Assembly: GCA_030268105.1 (NCBI GenBank)
Contig: BSDZ01000024.1
Span: 930,001-994,000, forward strand
Origin: Volvox africanus
Taxonomy: Eukaryota; Chlorophyta; Chlorophyceae; Chlamydomonadales; Volvocaceae
Length of the DNA: 64,000 bases
Reading direction: 5' to 3'
In this document: positions 50,501-62,500 of the stretch, one piece after another
How the letters are laid out: each line of letters begins with the position of its first letter
Position numbering within the stretch: position 1 is the first letter of the stretch
The notes under the pieces: generated by a model
The model's input: only the letters and a program-made list of their open reading frames with translations
Told to the model about the DNA's origin: nothing
The model's database searches: none
Program-made: the position numbers and the translations under genes

Positions 50501-53500
50501 CACATACAAACACACACTCTGCTGAGGTCGGTTGGGTGCGTGAATGGGAGGGGGGGCGGTGAAGGGCATCCCTCTAGCAGGGCAGGGAGAAGCAGGCAGG
50601 GCCGGTTGCGCCACCCAGCAGGTTGGGTTAGGTGGAGGGGGCCGCTGCTGGTGAGGTGTGTATGCCACCACCACCACCACCACCACCACCACCACCTGGA
50701 ACCCGGTAACACTGACATATGGACCAATACACACATAACACAACCCGCGCCCTCCGAGTCACCTCCCTTAAAACCCTTAGTCACCTCCACTTGGGTCTCG
50801 TCACCAGCCTTGCCCACCACCACCTGGACGTGAGTCACGATGGTCAGCAGAGCCTCCAGCTCCGACTTGCCTGTAACTCCATCCCGAGTGCGGAAATGAC
50901 AAAAAAAAGAAAGAGTCAAGGGACAAACAAAGCATGAAAGTGGACACATGAGAATACGCCTAATAATGCAAACTGACCATATATACGCACACATGGAATG
51001 ATTCCATGGCGACTGGTACCATTGCATAGCTTTCTGGACATTTTTACGCTTGGGCGCGCACTGTACCCGCAATGTGCCGTACCTCGCAACGTCGCGTATG
51101 CCGCCACCAGTGCTCGGACCAGGCCAGTGTGGGTGATCTGCGGCTCCGTCTGCGGGAGTGAGTGGTCAAGGCGGGAACTGAATGGAACAGGGAGTGACGG
51201 AAATTGGAGGAATTTGAGGAATTTGAGGAATTTTAAAAAGTTGTTAAATGTGCGCCGTCACCGCAACACAATCGCTAAGGAAGTCGAATGCTTATAATGG
51301 TCAGTTAGGTTTTTAGGGTTTTAGGGTTTTAGGGTTTAACCCCTCCCCTCCCCTTCCCTCCCCTCCCCTTCCCTCACCTCACCTGGTACATCAGATCGAA
51401 ACAGATATCGCTGACGGCTTTCTGCATCTGTAGCGGCAGCAGCCTAGCCACCGCCACCACTACCTCCACCAGAGACATAGCCTCCTACGGCATTGTGCGA
51501 CCCATGCGTCGGAAGGCCGACGTGCCGGTTGAGGTTCAGTTGGAAATGCATGTAACTTGCTCATCATGAACCAATACATCTGTGAAAAGGTCAGAGGCTG
51601 GTAAAAGATAAATACATTAAAAGATGACTTTATACATCATACACATCATCATATACACATTATTCAAAAGATGATATCGGAATTTAAAAGATGATATGAG
51701 AATATTCGAATCTCTCCTCCCCCCCCCCTTCCACATAACCTCTTGACGTTCGCTCCACATTCCCTGATGTTCTTTATTCCCCGCCTCAACTTCCCGCCCA
51801 CCTTGAAGGCACATGTCGTCATTAGTCGCGCCAACATTTCGGAGAAGTGCGGAAGTCGCGCCAACACGATGTCCGACGAAGCCAGGTCCCGCTCATCCAC
51901 CTGGGCCTGTCGTACAGTTGCAGCGCCGTACATAGCAAGGAAGTGGTGGCATTAGATGGTGCCATCACATAAACGACAGAAATCGCCGTACACCGTACGC
52001 TACCTATTGATTACGGCACGGAACGGCACAGATGTGACCTTGAGGAGGAAGCACGAGAAGCACAGCAGGTGAAAGCCTTGGTGGCAGCGTTTCTGTTATC
52101 TCGCTTACCTGCGTGTCCTGAGAGTGGATGGGCAATCCCTGGAGCACCCAGGCCACCGTCTCCAGGCCCCCCAGCCCCGCCGCCGCCGCAAGGACCTCCC
52201 TCATGCAGGAAACCGCCAGTGCCGCGAGGGAGTCCCCCGCCGCCGCTTCGCGGCGGGCCGCCGCTGCCGCCGCGGCGGCGGCAGGGCCGCCAGCGGTTCC
52301 ACCGGCAGTACCGCCGCGGCGGGGTGCGGCGGGACGCTTGGCGGCGCCGGACCACGCCGCAAGTACAGTCTGCAGCGCGTGCAGATGTAAGAGCCGACAA
52401 ATGAGATATCGGTCTTCCTTCCCTCGCCCTTCGGTGTTCCCTTACGTCAACGCCAACAAAGCCCTACGAACCTTCACATGCCTGCACCGGAAGCCTTTCA
52501 TGTGTTGACACCCTTACCGTCCCCATCACACGCAGTTCAAACCGTGCTTTCTCCAGTACGACAAAGCTCACACTCGCACACACACGCACGCGTACATACA
52601 CACAAGCACGTTTTTACCAAGGAGTAATCTTCGCAGCCTAGATTGGTTTGCGAAGGCCTCTCCCTCATCTCACCCCATCCCGCCGAATTCAGTCCCACCT
52701 GACACAACTGCATCAGCGGCCGCGCAATCGGCTTCCATGTCGCCTCCGGCCCGTCACCGCCGCCACCGCCGCCACCGCATCCGAGGCCCGATGGTCCCTG
52801 CTCCGCCGCCGCCGCCTCCCGCGCCGCCGCGCGCCCCAGCCGCCGCGCCGCACATTCCACCAACGCGTCTGAGAGCGCGCTGCCGGTGGCGGAGGACGCG
52901 GCCCGCAGGCAGTTGAGGCAGCTGCGCAGGGTGAAGGCCTGGAAGATGGTGCTGCGTGCTAGGCGGGTGTGCGCGCTGGGACCGCCGGCATTGTCCTGTT
53001 GCACAAGGGAAATGGCGGGAGTCCACAGCCGCGAAAACAGTGCAGTCGCGAAAACAGCAGTGGTGTCAAGAGGATTCGATCTTGGAATCTCTTAAAGAAA
53101 AATTGCACAATTGAAACATCCACAATGGCAGGAGTTTGAATACCGTCCGAAGATATAGAGACTTGACACGAGTTGGGACTTGGAGCCACGTAAACGCACC
53201 GTGTGTGCTGCGTTGGCTTCTGCCGCCAGGCCGTCCCTTAACACTCCGCGACACAGATTTGCAAGGCAGCGCGGAGACATAGCAGGGGGCCGAAGGTCAA
53301 CGGGGACCAAGTCGGGACACAAGTCTCGGGGCCGCTTCGAAGCACCACCGCCGCCAGCGGCGGCAACAGCAGAGCCAGCGCCCTGCTGTGCGGTGCCGTT
53401 GCCAGCGGCGCCGCCGCCCGAGCCATCACCCCCGCTGCCAGCTGCTAGCTGTGGATAAAAGTAAGAGCAACAATGGATGGCGGATGAATTAAATGTAAAT

Positions 53501-56500
53501 TGTACATGACTATTCGTACGTATGCACGTAAGCAACAGCAGACAAGGACAAACCAGTTAAGGACGGCCGGAGGGAGTCGGCAGTACGACGCGTCTTCTCT
53601 TGTGTTACATGTTACCGTACCTCCGTGGCCGCCTGCTTGGTTCTGGAGCCACCTATGGAGCAAGAAACGGTGGGGGAGAAGTGATAAGACCGGTGTTAGC
53701 GGTATCCGTTGCAGCGACCTTCACAAATCTCTATACAGTTCTTGGTGGGTGTCACCCGCTTACCCGGCGCCTTGGCATCCCGGGCCAGGTCGTACACGCG
53801 GCTGTGCAGCTCGAAGGCACGGCTGAGCCGCTCTCCCGTGCGGCCCGCGGTTTCGGAAGCGTGGGGCCCTGTGAAGCAATCGAAGTAACAGTAACATTAG
53901 TCGTAGTAATAATCCACTACACTACATGAAAGTATAGGATAACATAATATGTAATATAATATGATGCGATGTGATGTGATCTGATATGAGATATGATCTG
54001 ATATGATCTGATCTGATATAAGATATGATAAAGGATATGATAAAAGATATGATAAAAGATATGATAAAAGATATGATAGAAGATATGATAAGAATGTTCC
54101 CGCCGCCTCCTCACCGGTGGAACCCTTTGCCATTCTGTCCCTCCTCCCCTCCTTTCCTCACCGGTGGCAATCCCCACCAGCTCCTCCATCACCACCTCGA
54201 CTGCGCCAAGCAGACACGAAGCCTGGTGGCGGAGAGGGAGGGAGGGTATATGTGTGTGAATGTACCAGAGGTGCCAAGGGGGCAAGAAGCGGACCAATGC
54301 AGAACTTCAACATAGGCAGAAGGGGAAAAGCCAACGTGAAGTTGGTGTTAGTGTTGGTATTCGGGTTTAGGAGGAATACGACCATACGACAGACGGACTG
54401 GGTGAACTCCGGAGGTCCCGTAACACACATACACACACACACATACACACACACACACGCACACGCACACACACTCTTACATAAATACACAAGCACACAT
54501 TTACACACATGATACATATAAATAGGCAGGTGCGCTACCAAGCGCAAGCCGAGCGGGAGGCCGAAAGCGCCCACAATAATGGAGCTCGACCCGCACACAT
54601 GCTGCCGCCGTTGCCGCCTCCCTCCCCTTCTTCCATCTCCTCACCTGCACCTGCACCTGCACCCTACCCTACCTGCACCTGCACCTGTACCTGCACCTGC
54701 ACCTGCACCCTACCCTACCTGCACCTGCACCTGCACCCTACCCTACCTGCACCTGCACCTGCACCCTACCCTACCTGCACCTGCACCTGCACCCTACCCT
54801 ACCTGCACCTGCACCTGCACCCTACCCTACCTGCACCTGCACCTGCACCTGCACCTGCACCCTACCCTACCTGCACCTGCACCTGCACCTGCACCTGCAC
54901 CTGCACCTGCACCTGCACCCTACCCTACCTGCACCTGCACCTGCACCCTACCTCTCCGCCCACCATTCTCCCCTCTTTGCCTTCGTTCCCTCTTTCCTTT
55001 GAACCCTACCTGCAATTGTCTTGCCGCCCCGTTGGCAGTGGCGGGGTTGAGGTCCCCGGAGCAGTTCAGGTCGAAGTGCTCCGCCTCACAGCGAAGAAGC
55101 CGCCGGGTGAAGCTGTCCCAGCTGCGAACCAAGCTCTGGTGGCGGTGGTCGGGTTTCATTGGTTTTACAGCTTTAGGGTTAGGGTGGTGCTTAGAGGGTC
55201 ACAAACATCAGATTCAGAGATCACAAACTAAACTAAACTACACTTAGTCCTTAGCTACAATAACTTGTACTTGTTTAATAAATGAAAATCTAGGAACCGG
55301 CACGGGAGACGTGCTGAAAGCCTTGGGCACGAGGTGTGTGTGTGTGAGTGAGAGTATGAGTGTGTGTAGGGGGATATCATGGCGCCCAAAGAAGGTTAGT
55401 GGGCATGAGTAGGCATTTCAGCCTGTAGCTGCCATCTAGTAACCTAAAACCAAAAGTGCAAATGGCAAGAAATGGGAAAAATACCCGGACAGGTACCACT
55501 TTATATCCTCATATCCTGATAGAACCCCTCCTGATTTTTTAACGCATGGAACTCGTCACCTCTCAAGTCATATGAGAACTATCGTGTAAACAAAAATTAT
55601 TATATAAAACAACAATGCATCGGCCCCGTACTGCTGCTGCACCTGTCAGTGAGCGCTTCACTAGGTCTAGGACCGGGCTGTGGCCCACTGGCGCGCAACG
55701 TCCTCTGTTTACGGCGTTTCCTGGCCGCGCGCCAGCATTGACCGCATCAATACGCCCATTACGATGCTGAGGTATCATGATGCCCAAGTTGTCCTCAACA
55801 AAACAGCGCAATCCTTTTGTGTGCCTTAATCGGAATTCATGAATTGGAATTTTCTGAACATAACATACTGCGAGAATTGCTGATGTCATTATGTATGTGT
55901 GCACTTCACATAAAAGACAAGATTAGATCTTTATCTCTTGACCTCTCCCAAGGCCGCCAATATCCTCCATCTCATTTTCAAGACTGGATACGGCAAGTAA
56001 TATTAGTAAAACTTACGGCATAATCCTTTGATCTCAAACGGCATAATCTCCTACACATATCCTCAAAGACAGGTGAACATCGTAAACTTTCCCTGGCAGC
56101 AACTGATTTTGATGCGTTGCGTCGCAGAGCGCATTCCCTTCCCCTTCACATCAATGTACGGGCGCCAAAGCACCCCAACACGGCAAGGACGTTGTGGTCC
56201 GGAGGTGAGAAGTAAGCATCTCAGGTGACGTGCTGAGAAAGGGTGGGCTGGGGGTCACAATACCATTTCATTGTACTTTTGTCCACGGTACGGAGGTACG
56301 GAATGGTAGGGGAGGCCAAATCCACCTTAACCATGCATGGGGACCTACCACCACAACCCCACACCCCCACCACGCGGTACCTTTTCGCCGCCACCAGAAG
56401 CAAGGCCAATAGATATAATAAACTATATTACGGATTCAATTGCTTTATTTCCGGCTTCTATTTGCGGCTTTGGCGGCTACCTGGTTTACGTTCCAACGTT

Positions 56501-59500
56501 TTCACCTTCTCTATCTGGAGGACGGAACTACACGTCGTCCTCCCACCATATCGCGGTTAGCCGTGCTTTACAGCAGCGTCTACAGCGGTATTATGCCTCG
56601 TTTATTCGACTTCCCCAAACCGCCCATTCGCTTACCTGTACGGCAATATCTGTACCCTGTACGTGCCCACCATGTTCGTCGTCCGCATCCTCCACCATGA
56701 CCACGTCTTCGTCTGCCGCATCCTCGTCAGCGAGAAGGCCCAACCCGTAAGGCCCCCGCCCGTCGCGGTTGACGGCGCCGCCATCGCCGTCACCTACCCA
56801 TGGGTCACGGCACAGCGCCACCAGCCGCCGTACACATGCCAGCAGCGCTGGAAGCGGCTCTAATAGCACAACTGGATCACTGCCGCCAGCGCCCCCTGCA
56901 ACCAGCAACTGTGAATGGGAAAAGAAGACGTGAAACCAGCACACAACGTTGCAAGTGGTGGAGATTAGTCGTTAACGGTTGAAGGAAAAGTAAATGGAGT
57001 CAAAGGTCAACAAAGAATCGTGTGCAATAAGAATGTATCTGAGACGGGGATGGTGCGGGGGAAGACGGGGATAGTGCGGGGGAAGACGGGGATGGTGCGG
57101 GGGAAGACGGGGATGGTGCGGGGGAAGACGGGGATGGTGCGGGGGAAGACGGGGATGGTGCGGGGGAAGACGGGGATAGTGCGGGGGAAGACGGGGATGG
57201 TGCGGGGGAAGACGGGGATAGTGCGGGGGAAGACGGGGATGGTGCGGGGGAAGACGGGGATGGTGCGGGGGAAGACGGGGATGGTGCGGGGGAAGACGGG
57301 GATGGTGCGGGGGAAGACGGGGATGGTGCGGGGGAAGACGGGGATGGTGCGGGGGAAGACGGGGATGGTGCGGGGGAAGACGGGGATGGTGCGGGGGAAG
57401 ACGGGGATGGTGCGGGGGAAGACGGGGATAGTGCGGGGGAAGACGGGGATGGTGCGGGGGAAGACGGGGATGGTGCGGGGGAAGACGGGGATGGTGCGGG
57501 GGAAGACGGGGATGGTGCGGGGGAAGACGGGGATGGTGCGGGGGAAGACGGGGATGGTGCGGGGGAAGACGGGGATGGTGCGGGGGAAGACGGGGATGGT
57601 GCGGGGGAAGACGGGGATGGTGCGGGGGAAGACGGGGATAGTGCGGGGGAAGACGGGGATGGTGCGGGGGAAGACGGGGATGGTGCGGGGGAAGACGGGG
57701 ATGGTGCGGGGGAAGACGGGGATGGTGCGGGGGAAGACGGGGATGGTGCGGGGGAAGACGGGGATGGTGCGGGGGAAGACGGGGATGGTGCGGGGGAAGA
57801 CGGGGATGGTGCGGGGGAAGACGGGGATGGTGCGGGGGAAGACGGGGATGGTGCGGGGGAAGACGGGGATGGTGCGGGGGAAGACGGGGATGGTGCGGGG
57901 GAAGACGGGGATGGTGCGGGGGAAGACGGGGATGGTGCGGGGGAAGACGGGGATGGTGCGGGGGAAGACGGGGATGGTGCGGGGGAAGACGGGGATGGTG
58001 CGGGGGAAGACGGGGATAGTGCGGGGGAAGACGGGGATGGTGCGGGGGAAGACGGGGATGGTGCGGGGGAAGACGGGGATGGTGCGGGGGAAGACGGGGA
58101 TGGTGCGGGGGAAGACGGGGATGGTGCGGGGGAAGACGGGGATGGTGCGGGGGAAGACGGGGATGGTGCGGGGGAAGACGGGGATGGTGCGGGGGAAGAC
58201 GGGGATGGTGCGGGGGAAGACGGGGATGGTGCGGGGGAAGACGGGGATGGTGCGGGGGAAGACGGGGATAGTGCGGGGGAAGACGGGGATGGTGCGGGGG
58301 AAGACGGGGATAGTGCGGGGGAAGACGGGGATGGTGCGGGGGAAGACGGGGATAGTGCGGGGGAAGACGGGGATGGTGCGGGGGAAGACGGGGATGGTGC
58401 GGGGGAAGACGGGGATGGTGCGGGGGAAGACGGGGATGGTGCGGGGGAAGACGGGGATGGTGCGGGGGAAGACGGGGATGGTGCGGGGGAAGACGGGGAT
58501 AGTGCGGGGGAAGACGGGGATGGTGCGGGGGAAGACGGGGATGGTGCGGGGGAAGACGGGGATGGTGCGGGGGAAGACGGGGATGGTGCGGGGGAAGACG
58601 GGGATGGTGCGGGGGAAGACGGGGATGGTGCGGGGGAAGACGGGGATGGTGCGGGGGAAGACGGGGATGGTGCGGGGGAAGACGGGGATGGTGCGGGGGA
58701 AGACGGGGATGGTGCGGGGGAAGACGGGGATGGTGCGGGGGAAGACGGGGATGGTGCGGGGGAAGACGGGGATGGTGCGGGGGAAGACGGGGATAGGTGC
58801 GGGGGAAGACGGGGATGGTGCGGGGGAAGACGGGGATGGTGCGGGGGAAGACGGGGATGGTGCGGGGGAAGACGGGGATGGTGCGGGGGAAGACGGGGAT
58901 GGTGCGGGGGAAGACGGGGATGGTGCGGGGGAAGACGGGGATGGTGCGGGGGAAGACGGGGATAGGTGCGGGGGAAGACGGGGATGGTGCGGGGGAAGAC
59001 GGGGATAGGTGCGGGGGAAGACGGGGATGGTGCGGGGGAAGACGGGGATGGTGCGGGGGAAGACGGGGATGGTGCGGGGGAAGACGGGGATGGTGCGGGG
59101 GAAGACGGGGATGGTGCGGGGGAAGACGGGGATGGTGCGGGGGAAGACGGGGATGGTGCGGGGGAAGACGGGGATGGTGCGGGGGAAGACGGGGATGGTG
59201 CGGGGGAAGACGGGGATGGTGCGGGGGAAGACGGGGATAGTGCGGGGGAAGACGGGGATAGTGCGGGGGAAGACGGGGATGGTGCGGGGGAAGACGGGGA
59301 TGGTGCGGGGGAAGACGGGGATGGTGCGGGGGAAGACGGGGATGGTGCGGGGGAAGACGGGGATGGTGCGGGGGAAGACGGGGATGGTGCGGGGGAAGAC
59401 GGGGATAGGTGCGGGGGAAGACGGGGATGGTGCGGGGGAAGACGGGGATAGTGCGGGGGAAGACGGGGATGGTGCGGGGGAAGACGGGGATGGTGCGGGG

Positions 59501-62500
59501 GAAGACGGGGATGGTGCGGGGGAAGACGGGGATGGTGCGGGGGAAGACGGGGATGGTGCGGGGGAAGACGGGGATGGTGCGGGGGAAGACGGGGATGGTG
59601 CGGGGGAAGACGGGGATGGTGCGGGGGAAGACGGGGATAGTGCGGGGGAAGACGGGGATGGTGCGGGGGAAGACGGGGATGGTGCGGGGGAAGACGGGGA
59701 TGGTGCGGGGGAAGACGGGGATGGTGCGGGGGAAGACGGGGATGGTGCGGGGGAAGACGGGGATGGTGCGGGGGAAGACGGGGATGGTGCGGGGGAAGAC
59801 GGGGATGGTGCGGGGGAAGACGGGGATGGTGCGGGGGAAGACGGGGATGGTGCGGGGGAAGACGGGGATGGTGCGGGGGAAGACGGGGATGGTGCGGGGG
59901 AAGACGGGGATGGTGCGGGGGAAGACGGGGATGGTGCGGGGGAAGACGGGGATGGTGCGGGGGAAGACGGGGATGGTGCGGGGGAAGACGGGGATGGTGC
60001 GGGGGAAGACGGGGATGGTGCGGGGGAAGACGGGGATAGTGCGGGGGAAGACGGGGATGGTGCGGGGGAAGACGGGGATGGTGCGGGGGAAGACGGGGAT
60101 GGTGCGGGGGAAGACGGGGATGGTGCGGGGGAAGACGGGGATGGTGCGGGGGAAGACGGGGATGGTGCGGGGGAAGACGGGGATGGTGCGGGGGAAGACG
60201 GGGATGGTGCGGGGGAAGACGGGGATGGTGCGGGGGAAGACGGGGATGGTGCGGGGGAAGACGGGGATGGTGCGGGGGAAGACGGGGATGGTGCGGGGGA
60301 AGACGGGGATGGTGCGGGGGAAGACGGGGATGGTGCGGGGGAAGACGGGGATGGTGCGGGGGAAGACGGGGATGGTGCGGGGGAAGACGGGGATGGTGCG
60401 GGGGAAGACGGGGATGGTGCGGGGGAAGACGGGGATGGTGCGGGGGAAGACGGGGATAGGTGCGGGGGAAGACGGGGATGGTGCGGGGGAAGACGGGGAT
60501 GGTGCGGGGGAAGACGGGGATGGTGCGGGGGAAGACGGGGATGGTGCGGGGGAAGACGGGGATGGTGCGGGGGAAGACGGGGATGGTGCGGGGGAAGACG
60601 GGGATAGGTGCGGGGGAAGACGGGGATGGTGCGGGGGAAGACGGGGATGGTGCGGGGGAAGACGGGGATGGTGCGGGGGAAGACGGGGATGGTGCGGGGG
60701 AAGACGGGGATGGTGCGGGGGAAGACGGGGATGGTGCGGGGGAAGACGGGGATGGTGCGGGGGAAGACGGGGATGGTGCGGGGGAAGACGGGGATGGTGC
60801 GGGGGAAGACGGGGATGGTGCGGGGGAAGACGGGGATGGTGCGGGGGAAGACGGGGATGGTGCGGGGGAAGACGGGGATGGTGCGGGGGAAGACGGGGAT
60901 GGTGCGGGGGAAGACGGGGATGGTGCGGGGGAAGACGGGGATGGTGCGGGGGAAGACGGGGATAGTGCGGGGGAAGACGGGGATGGTGCGGGGGAAGACG
61001 GGGATGGTGCGGGGGAAGACGGGGATGGTGCGGGGGAAGACGGGGATGGTGCGGGGGAAGACGGGGATGGTGCGGGGGAAGACGGGGATGGTGCGGGGGA
61101 AGACGGGGATGGTGCGGGGGAAGACGGGGATGGTGCGGGGGAAGACGGGGATGGTGCGGGGGAAGACGGGGATGGTGCGGGGGAAGACGGGGATGGTGCG
61201 GGGGAAGACGGGGATGGTGCGGGGGAAGACGGGGATGGTGCGGGGGAAGACGGGGATGGTGCGGGGGAAGACGGGGATGGTGCGGGGGAAGACGGGGATG
61301 GTGCGGGGGAAGACGGGGATGGTGCGGGGGAAGACGGGGATGGTGCGGGGGAAGACGGGGATGGTGCGGGGGAAGACGGGGATGGTGCGGGGGAAGACGG
61401 GGATGGTGCGGGGGAAGACGGGGATGGTGCGGGGGAAGACGGGGATGGTGCGGGGGAAGACGGGGATGGTGCGGGGGAAGACGGGGATGGTGCGGGGGAA
61501 GACGGGGATGGTGCGGGGGAAGACGGGGATGGTGCGGGGGAAGACGGGGATGGTGCGGGGGAAGACGGGGATGGTGCGGGGGAAGACGGGGATGGTGCGG
61601 GGGAAGACGGGGATGGTGCGGGGGAAGACGGGGATGGTGCGGGGGAAGACGGGGATGGTGCGGGGGAAGACGGGGATGGTGCGGGGGAAGACGGGGATGG
61701 TGCGGGGGAAGACGGGGATGGTGCGGGGGAAGACGGGGATGGTGCGGGGGAAGACGGGGATGGTGCGGGGGAAGACGGGGATGGTGCGGGGGAAGACGGG
61801 GATGGTGCGGGGGAAGACGGGGATGGTGCGGGGGAAGACGGGGATGGTGCGGGGGAAGACGGGGATGGTGCGGGGGAAGACGGGGATGGTGCGGGGGAAG
61901 ACGGGGATGGTGCGGGGGAAGACGGGGATGGTGCGGGGGAAGACGGGGATGGTGCGGGGGAAGACGGGGATAGTGCGGGGGAAGACGGGGATGGTGCGGG
62001 GGAAGACGGGGATGGTGCGGGGGAAGACGGGGATAGTGCGGGGGAAGACGGGGATGGTGCGGGGGAAGACGGGGATGGTGCGGGGGAAGACGGGGATGGT
62101 GCGGGGGAAGACGGGGATGGTGCGGGGGAAGACGGGGATGGTGCGGGGGAAGACGGGGATGGTGCGGGGGGAGACGGAGATGGTGCGGGGGAAGACGGGG
62201 ATAGTGCGGGGGAAGACGGGGATGGTGCGGGGGAAGACGGGGATGGTGCGGGGGAAGACGGGGATAGTGCGGGGGAAGACGGGGATGGTGCGGGGGAAGA
62301 CGGGGATGGTGCGGGGGAAGACGGGGATGGTGCGGGGGAAGACGGGGATGGTGCGGGGAAGACGGGGATGGTGCGGGGGAAGACGGGGATGGTGCGGGGG
62401 GAGACGGAGATGGTGCGGGGGAAGACGGGGTTGGTGCGGGGGGAGACGGGGTTTATGAATGCAAGGAGCTTGATGGAGATCGGGACTGACGCAATGTGCG

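Noticed and set aside
57042..62452. CRISPR-like array
   Set aside because: Units are contiguous 21-mers with no unique spacers, in a eukaryotic intron.
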